Source: an uncultured beta proteobacterium
Lineage (GTDB): Bacteria; Pseudomonadota; Gammaproteobacteria; Burkholderiales; Burkholderiaceae_C
Assembly: GCA_903853895.1 (NCBI GenBank)
Contig: CAINUX010000228.1
Span: forward strand, 1-45,913
Length of the DNA: 45,913 bases
Reading direction: 5' to 3'
The position numbers and the translations under genes are program-made. The notes beneath the pieces are model-generated. The model did not search any database and was not told where the DNA came from. It saw only the letters and a program-made list of their open reading frames with translations. How positions within the stretch are numbered: position 1 is the first letter of the stretch; every line of letters starts with the position of its first letter. Below, one piece after another: positions 35,419-44,286 of the stretch.

Positions 35419-36600
35419 TTACCGTTTTTTCAGGACGAATTGGACCAGCTGTGTGACCAGATCGTCCATTTGCAGCAGGCGTTCCCGAGTCGTCCGCAGC
35501 GATTGGGACCATGAATTGAGGTCGATCAAGTGCAGAGGGTGGGTACCATTGGCACTGTGGATGTCGTTCCAGGCAAGGTGAAAGTCGCGCAATGATGGGC
35601 TGGCGCCAATGGCATCCAGAAATGCATTTAGCTTTTGGACGTGCGCGGTGTCGTCCTGGGGGTAGATTTGCCAGACCAGCGGTTTTCCTGCCCAGAGTGC
35701 GCGCACCAGCGAATCCTCGCCCCGCACGAAGTTCAAATCACAGGCCCATAGCAGGTGGTCGAAATCGCGTTGGGTTAGCTGGGGGAGGTAAGCCACCCGC
35801 AAGCGATGAAAAGCCTGGTTCTCCCCCGCCGCGTTCTCAGCGCTGTGTTGCGCCAGAATGGTTTTAACGGCATTGCTGGCCCGTCCTGCGCTGACCAGCA
35901 GCAGGGTGGGTGTTGGCGCGGCATCCAGGTGCGCTAACAGAGCCGCCAGGGCTGGGGGTTCATAGCAAAACAGTGACACCAATTGCTCGCCAGCCCAGGT
36001 GATGCCGTGGTGCGCCAACCAGTCTGCTTGCCCGTCGCCTTGCGCAAACGCCTGCTGGCGTAGCGACAGATCGGGTTCGCGCAACAGGCCGCCGGTGCGT
36101 GTGGAAAAGCCGGGATAGAAGAAATACTTGGTCCAGCCTTTCGCCGGGCCACGCATGACCGGTGATGCGAGGCCGTGCGACTGCTCCACGTAGCGCTCAG
36201 CGGACAGATACTCCAGATTGATCCAGACAGGTTGTTCATATTCAAATTGGCCTTTAGCCCTCGTGGAATATGCACTGGCAGCTACAAATTCAGTAGCGAT
36301 TTCACAGCCAAACCCCTCGACCCATACGTCAGCTGGCGCAAGGCTGGCCAGCAGGGCGGCGTCCTTGGACCGCTCCCAATCCAGTACCTGCACCCCGGGC
36401 CAGCTGCCTTCCAGAGCACCCGATGCCATCCAGCGCAGTGGGGCTGTGTCGTCCACCCACAGGCGCACTGCATGACCGCGCGCTCCCAGGTCGGCGCACA
36501 GCCGCCAGCACACGCCGATGTCGCCAAAGTTGTCAACCAAGCGGCAAAACACATCCCACCGCAGGGGCGTGCTGGAAACGGTCGCAGTCGGTTGTGCCAT
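35419..36600 (-). CDS. earP: EF-P arginine rhamnosyltransferase
   Basis: A 393-residue GT-B enzyme (DUF2331) that transfers rhamnose from dTDP-rhamnose to Arg32 of EF-P in the cytoplasm. It has [20 protein letters not shown] with the conserved Asp residues, [20 protein letters not shown], and the donor-site [20 protein letters not shown]. The stretch [20 protein letters not shown] (residues ~102-121) is coded by dispersed repeat copy B and lies just before PVWINLEYL, as an in-frame addition. It lies directly upstream of efp (118 bases) and diverges from uvrC with 41 bases between starts. Confidence 0.95.
   Translation of the reverse strand: MAQPTATVSSTPLRWDVFCRLVDNFGDIGVCWRLCADLGARGHAVRLWVDDTAPLRWMASGALEGSWPGVQVLDWERSKDAALLASLAPADVWVEGFGCEIATEFVAASAYSTRAKGQFEYEQPVWINLEYLSAERYVEQSHGLASPVMRGPAKGWTKYFFYPGFSTRTGGLLREPDLSLRQQAFAQGDGQADWLAHHGITWAGEQLVSLFCYEPPALAALLAHLDAAPTPTLLLVSAGRASNAVKTILAQHSAENAAGENQAFHRLRVAYLPQLTQRDFDHLLWACDLNFVRGEDSLVRALWAGKPLVWQIYPQDDTAHVQKLNAFLDAIGASPSLRDFHLAWNDIHSANGTHPLHLIDLNSWSQSLRTTRERLLQMDDLVTQLVQFVLKKR
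36241..36297 (-). repeat. Dispersed repeat, copy B (coding, in earP)
   Basis: On the minus strand it reads GCTACTGAATTTGTAGCTGC, then CAGTGCATATTCCACGAGGG, then CTAAAGGCCAATTTGAA. It aligns with copies A and C across the full length. Its reading frame relative to the repeat is the same as in copy A. Confidence 0.75.
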
Positions 36601-36641
36601 GCCCGCAATTGTCTACCGGCAAAGAAAGGACAATACGGCCC

Positions 36642-38654
36642 ATGTCTGAAACCCATTCCGAAGAGTTGCTGCGTGAAGTAGCCGCACTCCCATCCTTGCC
36701 GGGGGTGTACCGCTATTTCGACGCACAGGGGCAGTTGCTTTACGTGGGCAAGGCCATCAGTCTGAAGAAGCGTGTTTCCAGCTATTTTCAGAAGAACCAT
36801 GGTGGCACGCGCACCGGCCATATGGTCAGCAAGATTGTGCGCATGGAAACCACGGTGGTGCGTTCCGAGGCGGAAGCATTGCTGTTGGAAAACAACCTGA
36901 TCAAGACGCTCCATCCCAAGTACAACATTCTGTTTCGGGACGACAAGAGCTACCCCTATCTCAAGATGACCGGGGTCCCGGCTGCATCCCGGCGCGAACA
37001 TCCATTGGGGTCTGGTGATGGCAAGAACTCTAGTGTTGCGGTAGCGCGGGTCGCCGCGGACTTTTCGCGGGTTTCGTATTACCGGGGCGGTGTCGAGAAG
37101 AAACATCGCTACTTTGGCCCTTACCCCAGCGCTTGGGCGGTGAAAGAGGCCATTTTGCTGATGCAAAAGGTGTTTCGCCTGCGCACCTGTGAGGACCCGG
37201 TGTTCAGCAACCGCACAAGGCCCTGCCTGCTGTACCAGATCAAGCGCTGCTCGGCCCCGTGTGTGGGGCATATATCGGCCCAGGACTACGCGGCGGATGT
37301 GGCCAACGCCGAAAAATTTCTGCGCGGCGATGCCCAGGAGGTGATGAAACACCTGGAGTCCCGCATGATGGCCCACGCCGAAAAGCTGGAGTTTGAGCAG
37401 GCGGCGGAATTGCGAAACCAGGTGGCCGCGTTGTCAAACGTGCTGCACCAGCAGGCGATGGACAACGTGGAAGACAGGGACGTCGACATTCTGGCGGTTA
37501 AGGTGCAGGGCGGCAAAGCCTGCGTGAATCTAGCCATGGTCCGCGGTGGCCGCCATCTGGGGGACAGGCCGTATTTCCCGGTGCACGTGGAGGATGCTGC
37601 AGGTTTGCCGGACTCGGATGAATCCGATGCCAGTTCTGAAGCGGGCAACGCGGCAGTGGCTGACTCGGTAGAGGTGCAGGTTCTGGAAGCTTTCTTGTCG
37701 CAACACTACATCGAAGTCCCCATGCCGCCGACCCTAATCGTCAGTGAACCGGTCAGCAAACACTTGCTCAAGGTCTTGTCTGAACAGGTGGGGTTTAAGG
37801 TGAGCGCCATACACCAGCCACGCGAGCAGCGCCGGGCCTGGCTGGAGATGGCGCAAACCAACGCGGCATTGCAGCTCGCCCGCTTGTTGGCCGAGGAAGG
37901 GTCGCAACAGGCGCGTACCCGCGCCCTGGCGGAAGCGCTGGACTTGACAATGGAAAATCTGGACGCCCTGCGGGTGGAGTGCTTCGATATCTCCCATACC
38001 GCGGGCGAGGCCACCCAGGCTTCGTGCGTGGTGTTTCAGCACCACAAAATGCAAAACGCGGAGTACCGGCGGTTCAATATCGAGGACATTACGCCGGGCG
38101 ATGACTATGCTGCCATGCGCCAGCTGCTGACCCGCCGCTACAGCAAGGTTGCCGAGGCGCTGAAAGAGGCCAAGCATGCCGGGCAGACGCCGGCTGGAAC
38201 CGGCCGCTTGCCGGACCTGGTGCTGGTGGATGGAGGCAAAGGGCAGGTGTCCATGGCGCGCGAGGTATTTGAGCAACTGGGGCTGGACTTGTCGCTGATC
38301 GTCGGCGTGGAAAAAGGCGAGGGCCGCAAAGTGGGTCTGGAGGAATTGGTGTTTGCGGACGGGCGTGACAAGGTCTATCTGGGCGCCGATTCCGCGGCCC
38401 TGATGCTGGTGGCCCAGATCCGAGACGAGGCGCACCGGTTCGCTATTACCGGCATGCGTGCGCAGCGCGCTAAAGTGCGCGTGGGTGGCGGCAAGCTGGA
38501 GGAAATTGCCGGGGTGGGTCCCAAGCGACGGGCCAAGTTACTGCAACGTTTTGGCGGGGTTCGCGGAGTTGCTCTGGCCAGTGCTGACGACATCGCAACA
38601 GTTGACGGTATTTCACGGGAACTGGCGGAAGAAATATACCGGGCACTGCACTAG
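36642..38654 (+). CDS. uvrC: Excinuclease ABC subunit C
   Basis: A 670-residue nuclease that makes both incisions in nucleotide excision repair. The GIY-YIG domain starts [20 protein letters not shown], and the UVR motif region has [20 protein letters not shown]. The RNase H-like domain has [20 protein letters not shown] and [20 protein letters not shown], and a C-terminal HhH pair ends the protein. Residues ~112-141 (36975-37064) are an insertion with low-complexity Ala/Arg/Gly/Ser that homologues lack, because the usual TG-H-RMAYYRG stretch reads [14 protein letters not shown]...VSYYRG here. Start 36642 matches the family. Confidence 0.95.
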   Translation: MSETHSEELLREVAALPSLPGVYRYFDAQGQLLYVGKAISLKKRVSSYFQKNHGGTRTGHMVSKIVRMETTVVRSEAEALLLENNLIKTLHPKYNILFRDDKSYPYLKMTGVPAASRREHPLGSGDGKNSSVAVARVAADFSRVSYYRGGVEKKHRYFGPYPSAWAVKEAILLMQKVFRLRTCEDPVFSNRTRPCLLYQIKRCSAPCVGHISAQDYAADVANAEKFLRGDAQEVMKHLESRMMAHAEKLEFEQAAELRNQVAALSNVLHQQAMDNVEDRDVDILAVKVQGGKACVNLAMVRGGRHLGDRPYFPVHVEDAAGLPDSDESDASSEAGNAAVADSVEVQVLEAFLSQHYIEVPMPPTLIVSEPVSKHLLKVLSEQVGFKVSAIHQPREQRRAWLEMAQTNAALQLARLLAEEGSQQARTRALAEALDLTMENLDALRVECFDISHTAGEATQASCVVFQHHKMQNAEYRRFNIEDITPGDDYAAMRQLLTRRYSKVAEALKEAKHAGQTPAGTGRLPDLVLVDGGKGQVSMAREVFEQLGLDLSLIVGVEKGEGRKVGLEELVFADGRDKVYLGADSAALMLVAQIRDEAHRFAITGMRAQRAKVRVGGGKLEEIAGVGPKRRAKLLQRFGGVRGVALASADDIATVDGISRELAEEIYRALH

Positions 38655-38672
38655 CCATGCCACAATCACCCA

Positions 38673-39248
38673 ATGTTTATGACCATACCCACCATCATGA
38701 CGTGGACGCGAATCTTCGCGATTCCGCTCATTGTGGGTGTCTTTTATTTGCCGGATGCGCTTGCTACGCAAGCTGAAAAAAACCTCCTCGCCACCGTCAT
38801 GTTTGTCGTATTCGCAGCGACAGATTGGCTCGATGGATACCTGGCTCGAAAATTGAATCAGACGTCCTCTTTTGGGGCTTTCCTCGATCCTGTCGCGGAC
38901 AAGTTTCTCGTGTGTGCTTGTGTGCTGGTCCTGGTGCATTTGCAACGAGCGGATGTGTTCGTGGCACTCATCATCATTGGACGCGAGATCGCCATCTCAG
39001 CGTTGCGCGAATGGATGGCGCAAATTGGTGCGTCCAAAAGTGTGGCGGTGCATATGATTGGCAAACTCAAGACCGTGGCACAAATGGTTGCAATTCCCTT
39101 TTTGCTGTTTGACGGGGCGTTGTTTGGCATCATCAATACGCACGTATGGGGCGTGTGGCTGATCTGGGCCGCCGCCGTTCTGACCATCTGGTCCATGGTC
39201 TATTACCTGCAAAAAGCCCTGCCAGAAATACGCGCACGCGCCCAGTAG
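38673..39248 (+). CDS. pgsA: CDP-diacylglycerol-glycerol-3-phosphate 3-phosphatidyltransferase
   Basis: A 191-residue CDP-alcohol phosphatidyltransferase that makes phosphatidylglycerol phosphate. The family motif D-G-x2-A-R-x8-G-x3-D-x3-D is complete: DWLDGYLARKLNQTSSFGAF followed by LDPVADKFLV. Several membrane helices flank it. Start 38673 is 18 bases after the uvrC stop, so the two are probably co-transcribed, a common arrangement in proteobacteria. Confidence 0.95.
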   Translation: MFMTIPTIMTWTRIFAIPLIVGVFYLPDALATQAEKNLLATVMFVVFAATDWLDGYLARKLNQTSSFGAFLDPVADKFLVCACVLVLVHLQRADVFVALIIIGREIAISALREWMAQIGASKSVAVHMIGKLKTVAQMVAIPFLLFDGALFGIINTHVWGVWLIWAAAVLTIWSMVYYLQKALPEIRARAQ

Positions 39249-39321
39249 TGTCTTGACCCTGAGCCTGTTCACAGACCGATAGCCAAGGTTGTTTTTACGT
39301 CTGTTATTACCACAGTTTTTC

Positions 39322-39351
39322 TTGAATTTTTGGTCAAATTTTCGTTATAAA
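39322..39351 (+). promoter_or_regulatory. Promoter candidate upstream of the HU gene
   Basis: TTGAAT (39322-39327) and TATAAA (39346-39351) lie 18 bases apart in AT-rich DNA, about 225 bases before the HU start. Confidence 0.5.
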
Positions 39352-39424
39352 AAGAACTAGAATCTGCCTCCGCACCGTTGTAATGCTGCATGGCGTATTG
39401 ACATGGAATTACGCTGTGGCTTTA

Positions 39425-39520
39425 ATGGGATGCAGCAGTCGTAGCTGCTACCAAAGTGATCCAGACCAGCTCCAGGCCCGTTTGCGCAAAGTGCAGAAAA
39501 CCGAAGACTGTGTCGGGTGA
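39425..39520 (+). CDS. Possible 31-aa leader ORF
   Basis: An ATG-to-TGA frame encodes MGCSSRSCYQSDPDQLQARL followed by RKVQKTEDCVG. It has three Cys and a charged second half, and lies after the promoter candidate and before the HU gene. No good ribosome site precedes it, so it may be chance. If real it would be a small leader or stand-alone peptide; I do not recognise it. Confidence 0.25.
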   Translation: MGCSSRSCYQSDPDQLQARLRKVQKTEDCVG

Positions 39521-39575
39521 AAATAATACTTGAAGAGACAATTCGTTTAACTCTGCTTCCATACAAGGGGTCTTT

Positions 39576-39848
39576 GTGAATAAAACCGAACTGATAGAGC
39601 ACATTGCAAAACATGCCGATATTTCCAAGGCTGCCGCTACGCGCGCCCTGGAGTCCACCATTGGCGCGGTGAAAACCACGTTAAAAAAAGGCGGGTCGGT
39701 GTCCTTGGTAGGTTTTGGTACATTTGCGGTCGGCAAACGTGCTGCGCGCACGGGCAGAAATCCACGGACAGGCGATGCGATTAAAATCAAGGCTGCCAAG
39801 GTTCCAAAGTTCCGTCCTGGCAAAGCATTGAAAGATGCCCTAAATTGA
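39576..39848 (+). CDS. HU-family DNA-binding protein
   Basis: A 90-residue nucleoid protein. It starts [20 protein letters not shown] and has the HU signature [21 protein letters not shown] with the DNA-arm, and the end [18 protein letters not shown] bends and compacts DNA. The length and first residues are typical of HU-beta. A tRNA-Val gene follows after 17 bases. Confidence 0.93.
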   Translation: MNKTELIEHIAKHADISKAAATRALESTIGAVKTTLKKGGSVSLVGFGTFAVGKRAARTGRNPRTGDAIKIKAAKVPKFRPGKALKDALN

Positions 39849-39865
39849 TTTTTTGGTTTCAAGTG

Positions 39866-39941
39866 GGGTGATTAGCTCAGTTGGTAGAGCGGCGCCTTTA
39901 CACGGCGTAGGTCGGCGGTTCGAGCCCGTCATCACTCACCA
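39866..39941 (+). tRNA. tRNA-Val (anticodon TAC)
   Basis: GGGTGAT pairs with ATCACTC, the D arm reads TAGCTCAGTTGGTAGAGC, and the anticodon loop TTTACAC gives TAC. The T arm is GGCGGTTCGAGCCCGTC-like, and CCA is encoded. The length is 76 nt. Confidence 0.95.
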
Positions 39942-39951
39942 CCCCCACAGC

Positions 39952-39980
39952 AAAGGCGAACACGGATGTTCGCCTTTTTT
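39952..39980 (+). terminator. Terminator after tRNA-Val
   Basis: AAAGGCGAAC pairs with GTTCGCCTTT over 10 bp, followed by more Ts. It separates the tRNA from the PpiD-type gene. Confidence 0.85.
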
Positions 39981-40003
39981 GTTTTTTCATGGAGAGATAG
40001 CGC

Positions 40004-41935
40004 ATGTTTGAATTTGTTCGCAAGCACACGAAGGTCATGATGTTCCTCATGTTCTTGATGATCATTCCCGCGTTTGTGTTGGTGGGTGTGGATGGATTCA
40101 AGAGCGTCAGGGCCGGCGGTGACGCTGTTGCAACAGTGGGTAGCCACAGCATTTCTCAGGGTGAATGGGATGCTGCGCACAAGGCTGAGGTCGATCGGTT
40201 GCGGGCACAGGTACCCAACTTGGATGCCAAGTTGCTGGACTCTGAGCAAGCACGGTTTGTCACGCTGGAGCGTTTAGTACGCGAGCGCGTGTTGACAGAA
40301 GCGGTACAAGATGCAGGCCTGAATACGTCTGACGCGCGTCTGGCCCGGGAGTTGCAGCAGAGTCCGACCATCGCCTCGCTGCGTCGACCCGATGGCTCCA
40401 TTGATATCGAGCGTTACCGTCAGCTTGCTGCCAACCAGGGCCTGACCACGGATGGTTTCGAGGCGCGCGTGCGCAGTCAATTGTCGGTACGACAAGTCGA
40501 GGCGGGTCTGCTGTCTACCGCTTTTTCTCCGGCAGCACTTTCCGACGTTTCCTTGAACGCTTTCTACGAGCGCCGCGAAGTGCAGGTGTCACGGTTCAAT
40601 CCTGCAGACTATGCGGGCAAGGTCAACCCCAGTGATGCGGAAATTGAAGCCTACTATCAAGCCAATCCTGCGCAGTTCCAGGCGCTGGAGTCTGCCAATG
40701 TTGAATATGTGGTGCTGGATCTGGATACCGTCAAGAAATCCATCACACTGAACGAGGCGGACCTGAAGTCATACTACGAACAGAATGTCACGCGGCTGAG
40801 TGGCAAGGAAGAGCGGCGTGCGAGCCACATTCTGATCAATGCACCCAAAGATATGCCTGCCGATGACCGCAAGAAGTCCCGTGAACGCGCTGAAGCCTTG
40901 TTGGCGCAGGTACGCAAGGTTCCCGAAACCTTTGCTGAAGCTGCGCGCAAAAACTCTCAGGACACCGGCTCTGCGCCCAACGGTGGCGATCTGGATTTCT
41001 TTGTACGTGGTGCCATGGTCAAGCCTTTTGAAGATGCTGCCTTTGCGTTGAATATGGGCGACATCAGCGGTGTCGTCGAATCTGACTTCGGTTTTCACAT
41101 CATCAAGCTCACAGACGTTAAGACGCCAAAGCAACGCAGTTTTGAGGAATTGCGCCCGAGCATGGAGGCTGATCTGAAAACACAGCAGGCTCAGCGCAAG
41201 TTCGCGGAAACCGCAGAGACGTTTACCAATGGTGTGTACGAACAATCGGATAGCCTCAAACCCGTGGCTGAACGGTTGAAGCTGGAGGTCAAAACGGTCG
41301 ACAGCCTGCAGCGCAAGGCAGCGCCGGGCGTGACTGGCGTTCTGGCGAATCCGAAGTTTTTGGCCGCGGTATTCAGTGCAGATTCTTTGGAGAAAAAGCG
41401 CAACACCGAAGCTGTCGAAGTCGGACCTAATCAGTTGGCTGCAGCCCGTGTGGCCGCGTATTCACCCGCTAGTACCCGACCCCTGGTGGAAGTCCGTGCC
41501 ATGGTGAAGAACCGTCTCATTGCAAGCCAATCCGCCGAGATGGCGAAAAAGGATGGAATTGAAAAGTTGGCCAACTGGAAGACCGTGGCCCCAGCTAGCA
41601 TGCCCGCGGCGGTGACAGCGTCCCGCGAAGGCGCGCAAGTCGTTCCAGGACCTGTGCTGGATGCTGTCCTGCATGCGGATACGACAAGTTTGCCCGTGTG
41701 GGTTGGAGTGGATCTGGGCGCCCAAGGCTATGTTGTCGCGCGGGTGAACCAGATTCTGCCGCGTAACGCGCCAGCGCCAGCGACTGCCGACCAGGAGCGC
41801 AAACAGTATGCGCAATGGGTAGCAAGCGCGGAAAACAAGGCCTATTACAAGTTGCTGACCCAACGGTTCAAGGTTGCAATCAAAGCACCGCGTCCTGCGG
41901 CAACTGCGTTTGGGCCACAGGCTATGCCAGAATAG
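40004..41935 (+). CDS. ppiD: PpiD-type peptidyl-prolyl isomerase (SurA N-terminal family)
   Basis: A 643-residue periplasmic chaperone anchored by one N-terminal membrane helix (VMMFLMFLMIIPAFVLVGVD). It has a SurA-like N-terminal chaperone region (residues ~40-230), then a parvulin domain with ASHILINAPKDMPADDRKKS, GDLDFFVRGAMVKPFEDAAF and DFGFHIIKLTDVKTP, and a second chaperone part. The single parvulin domain and the anchor fit PpiD rather than SurA. It helps outer-membrane proteins leave the Sec translocon. Start has GGAG-GATAGCGC before ATG. tRNA-His follows after 30 bases. Confidence 0.88.
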   Translation: MFEFVRKHTKVMMFLMFLMIIPAFVLVGVDGFKSVRAGGDAVATVGSHSISQGEWDAAHKAEVDRLRAQVPNLDAKLLDSEQARFVTLERLVRERVLTEAVQDAGLNTSDARLARELQQSPTIASLRRPDGSIDIERYRQLAANQGLTTDGFEARVRSQLSVRQVEAGLLSTAFSPAALSDVSLNAFYERREVQVSRFNPADYAGKVNPSDAEIEAYYQANPAQFQALESANVEYVVLDLDTVKKSITLNEADLKSYYEQNVTRLSGKEERRASHILINAPKDMPADDRKKSRERAEALLAQVRKVPETFAEAARKNSQDTGSAPNGGDLDFFVRGAMVKPFEDAAFALNMGDISGVVESDFGFHIIKLTDVKTPKQRSFEELRPSMEADLKTQQAQRKFAETAETFTNGVYEQSDSLKPVAERLKLEVKTVDSLQRKAAPGVTGVLANPKFLAAVFSADSLEKKRNTEAVEVGPNQLAAARVAAYSPASTRPLVEVRAMVKNRLIASQSAEMAKKDGIEKLANWKTVAPASMPAAVTASREGAQVVPGPVLDAVLHADTTSLPVWVGVDLGAQGYVVARVNQILPRNAPAPATADQERKQYAQWVASAENKAYYKLLTQRFKVAIKAPRPAATAFGPQAMPE

Positions 41936-41948
41936 GAAAAACACCCGC

Positions 41949-41954
41949 TATAAT
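41949..41954 (+). promoter_or_regulatory. -10 box of tRNA-His
   Basis: TATAAT lies 12 bases before the tRNA-His 5' end. The -35 region is poor, and it overlaps the ppiD 3' end. Confidence 0.5.
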
Positions 41955-41965
41955 CTTAGACTCGC

Positions 41966-42042
41966 GGTGGCTGTAGCTCAGTTGGTAGAGTCCAGGATTG
42001 TGATTCCTGTTGTCGTGGGTTCGAGCCCCATCAGCCACCCCA
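41966..42042 (+). tRNA. tRNA-His (anticodon GTG)
   Basis: It has the extra 5' G (G-1) of tRNA-His, GGTGGCTG, paired to CAGCCACC, and the anticodon stem-loop AGGATTGTGATTCCT. The T arm is GGGTTCGAGCCCC-like, and CCA is encoded. The length is 77 nt. Confidence 0.96.
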
Positions 42043-42057
42043 TGTAAACAAAGAAAA

Positions 42058-42088
42058 CCCTGCTATTGAATAGATAGCAGGGTTTTTT
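42058..42088 (+). terminator. Terminator after tRNA-His
   Basis: CCCTGCTAT-TGAATAG-ATAGCAGGG is a perfect 9-bp stem followed by TTTTTT. Confidence 0.85.
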
Positions 42089-42097
42089 CTTGGGTGG

Positions 42098-42118
42098 CCG
42101 ATGTAACGGCGGATGTAA
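42098..42118 (+). repeat. Short direct repeat after tRNA-His
   Basis: GATGTAA occurs twice, 12 bases apart, in the first 80 bases after the tRNA. The spacing resembles the arm-type pairs of the tRNA-Leu element. No att duplicate is in the window. Confidence 0.3.
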
Positions 42119-42199
42119 GCGAATTTCTTGAATCCAACGGAAGCCAAGCAACTATTTCGCTCTGTTTTCAAATGCTGGTGTAGTCAAGACAATCGGTGC

Positions 42200-42631
42200 A
42201 TGAGCACCACTGCCACACCTCAATCCCCCGCGTCAACCTTGCCCAACTGCGACCCGCTATCTGCGGTAAACATACAGCGGCGGCAAACATTGCGACTTGC
42301 CGAGCGTGACCCTCAAGGCAGGCTGCTGCCCGGCTCCTGCTTAACCGGCGCTGGCAGGCCCGAGGGGCCGACAGTCACGACCCTGGCGCGCCAGCACACC
42401 CATGCCGCAGTCACTGTGCTACGCGAGATCGTGGACGACGCCAAGGCGCCTCCAGCAGCTCGGGCCACTGCCGCCCAAGCGCTTTTGGATCGTGGCTGGG
42501 GCAAAGCGCCGATCCAGATCGATCTGAACGTGCGCCAGAAGTTTGATGACTTCTTGCGCGAGGTCGGGTTGGCCGCGACCTTCGAGCGCGACCATCCGGT
42601 CGTGGCTGAGGCCGAAGAGTCTGACGAGTAA
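42200..42631 (+). CDS. Hypothetical protein, phage/island type (143 aa)
   Basis: The protein starts MSTTATPQSPASTLPNCDPL. The central motif AVTVLREIVDDAKAPPAARA-TAAQALLDRGWGK, with the 'A-A-A-LLDRG-GK' pattern, is common in small proteins of phages and islands, including terminase-small-subunit-like proteins. It then reads APIQIDLNVRQKFDDFLREV and ends with an acidic tail. The role is not settled. It is the first gene after tRNA-His, in DNA that looks accessory. Confidence 0.55.
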   Translation: MSTTATPQSPASTLPNCDPLSAVNIQRRQTLRLAERDPQGRLLPGSCLTGAGRPEGPTVTTLARQHTHAAVTVLREIVDDAKAPPAARATAAQALLDRGWGKAPIQIDLNVRQKFDDFLREVGLAATFERDHPVVAEAEESDE

Positions 42632-42836
42632 ATTTTCAACCGGGGAATGGTCAGGGTGAAAGTTCGGCGGCGAACCTCCCCACGGCCCCTATGTATGAAT
42701 GGTTTTCGTCGATTCTCGGTGTAGCCTCACAGGCCCTTTTTTAAAAATCTAAAAAATTGACTTTTTTGAAAATTGGTCACAGTAACAGCGTTCATGTACG
42801 TCTCAGGCGTGCAATACATATTGGGCAGACGGGCAT

Positions 42837-44177
42837 CTATGAGTCGCTCATACGGTCAATCTCACCATCGCAATTCAATAGTTTCTTGACACGCTCAATA
42901 TTTTTCGCTGCTGGTTTCCATCCAAGATTCTGAGCCTGCTCGTAGTAACCTAGGGCGCTTTCAAGACGATCTTCAGCACTAGACTGACACCGCCATGCGT
43001 AGGGAGGAGTATGGTGCCAACTATCTTCATAGATTTCGGTGAGAATTAAAGTGGCCTCAAGGGAGCCGTTGTCGGATGCAACTTGGTACCACCATAACCC
43101 TTCCTCAAAAGTCTCACGCTCGTAGTCAAACGGCGGAGACATTCCGCACGCGCACGCCTCTTCCAACTTCAGCTTCGCAAGCCTGAGCATTGCCGGAACA
43201 TAGCCTGCCCCGGCTGCTTTCTTTATGTCCTTTTCGGCATCACTCAGTAAAGACACAAGAATGTGCCCCCCGTCACAGCCGTCCTCTCCGGCCTTCCGAT
43301 ACCACTTGATTGCCGTATCGAGATTGCGGTCAACGCCGATCCCGTGTTCAAAGTAGTGACCTGCTGCAAGCATAGCCTCAGGAACTCCACCGTTCGCGGC
43401 GGTCTCGTAAAGGGCAAGCAATTCTGCGTCCGCAAACGGGTCTACTCGCCCCAGTTCCATGAGATAGGCCAGCGTATATTTTTCTGTGGCCCAGTTATCG
43501 TCATACGGACTGTTTTCTTGCGGCTTTTGTAGCACCGCCAGTTTTAGCCACTGCGCGCCCTTATTAAACTCGCTTGAATCATCCGAAGTTATTAGCGCCA
43601 TGCCCAAGTTGTAGCGCGCATCAAGTGAGCCGCCTTCCGCTGCAATATTCATCCAGCGCGCGGCTTCAAGGCGATTAAAGTCGTCCAATTCCCATTGTGG
43701 AAGTTCTGGCGACTCTCCTATGGGATCGGAGCGTGGTGGGTAGAGTTTGCCTTGTCTTGCTCTGCACGCAATTTCATACTGTGCAGGAATATAGCCTTCG
43801 CTTGCTGCCGTAAATAGATACCGCGACGCCCGTTCAGGAGTCATGCAATCCCAGAAGCCAGCGGCAAGTTCTGCAAGAGCGGAAGAGCATGGTTTGTTAC
43901 CAGCCTGTACGAGCAAGAAACTTTCAAGGCCCGAAACAAGCCCATCGCATCGCAGTGGATCATGCTGCGATGACCAGTGACGTTGCTCATAGTTTCGCTG
44001 CTCTGAATTTAGCGCCTCAAGAGATCGCACGATTGACCTTGAAATCGCATCCCACCCGGAAATTGGCGCTGTTGAGGTCACAGATACCTCAGACACTCTT
44101 GCATCTCCGAAAATCGAACTTTTTGGTGAGAACGAAATAGGTGACCATGTGAAAAGTGTGCGGCACATCAGGCTCAC
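42837..44177 (-). CDS. Sel1-like repeat protein (446 aa)
   Basis: A soluble protein with no signal peptide. It contains a series of Sel1/TPR-like repeats, for example AARWMNIAAEGGSLDARYNL, AMLAAGHYFEHGIGVDRNLD and IKWYRKAGEDGCDGGHILV. Such repeats form solenoids that bind other proteins. The N-terminal ~70 residues have no repeat. Start 44177 is a GTG; other starts further in are possible. It diverges from an HTH gene across 109 bases that hold a perfect dyad. It may be a regulatory or defence adaptor in the restriction island, but that is only suggested by position. Confidence 0.75.
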   Translation of the reverse strand: MSLMCRTLFTWSPISFSPKSSIFGDARVSEVSVTSTAPISGWDAISRSIVRSLEALNSEQRNYEQRHWSSQHDPLRCDGLVSGLESFLLVQAGNKPCSSALAELAAGFWDCMTPERASRYLFTAASEGYIPAQYEIACRARQGKLYPPRSDPIGESPELPQWELDDFNRLEAARWMNIAAEGGSLDARYNLGMALITSDDSSEFNKGAQWLKLAVLQKPQENSPYDDNWATEKYTLAYLMELGRVDPFADAELLALYETAANGGVPEAMLAAGHYFEHGIGVDRNLDTAIKWYRKAGEDGCDGGHILVSLLSDAEKDIKKAAGAGYVPAMLRLAKLKLEEACACGMSPPFDYERETFEEGLWWYQVASDNGSLEATLILTEIYEDSWHHTPPYAWRCQSSAEDRLESALGYYEQAQNLGWKPAAKNIERVKKLLNCDGEIDRMSDS

Positions 44178-44219
44178 CAGATGCGCCTCCTGTTTAGCGT
44201 CTCCGTACGATTGAACTAT

Positions 44220-44235
44220 TCCTACAGTTGTAGGA
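44220..44235. promoter_or_regulatory. Perfect dyad upstream of the HTH gene
   Basis: TCCTACA-GT-TGTAGGA has perfect 7-bp arms. It resembles the element at 44264-44279 at 12 of 16 positions, 44 bases (about four helical turns) away. It is a candidate operator of the HTH protein. Confidence 0.5.
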
Positions 44236-44263
44236 CGACATGATCATAGTCCTTCGTTCCAAT

Positions 44264-44282
44264 TCCTCCAACAGTAGGAGGA
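44264..44282 (+). promoter_or_regulatory. Anti-Shine-Dalgarno hairpin
   Basis: TCCTCC-N7-GGAGGA is a perfect pairing that includes the AGGAGG ribosome site of the HTH gene, whose start is TTG 44287. In RNA it would hide the ribosome site. Confidence 0.55.
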
Positions 44283-44286
44283 GTGT

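Larger units (their letters stand above)
39249..39575. other. Upstream region of the HU gene, mostly non-coding
   Basis: This 327-base stretch holds a promoter candidate (39322-39351), an AGCAG-TCGTA-GCTGCT-type hairpin at about 39432-39448, and a possible 31-codon ORF (39425-39520). The transcript would have a long leader before the HU start at 39576. I see no known riboswitch. Confidence 0.5.
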
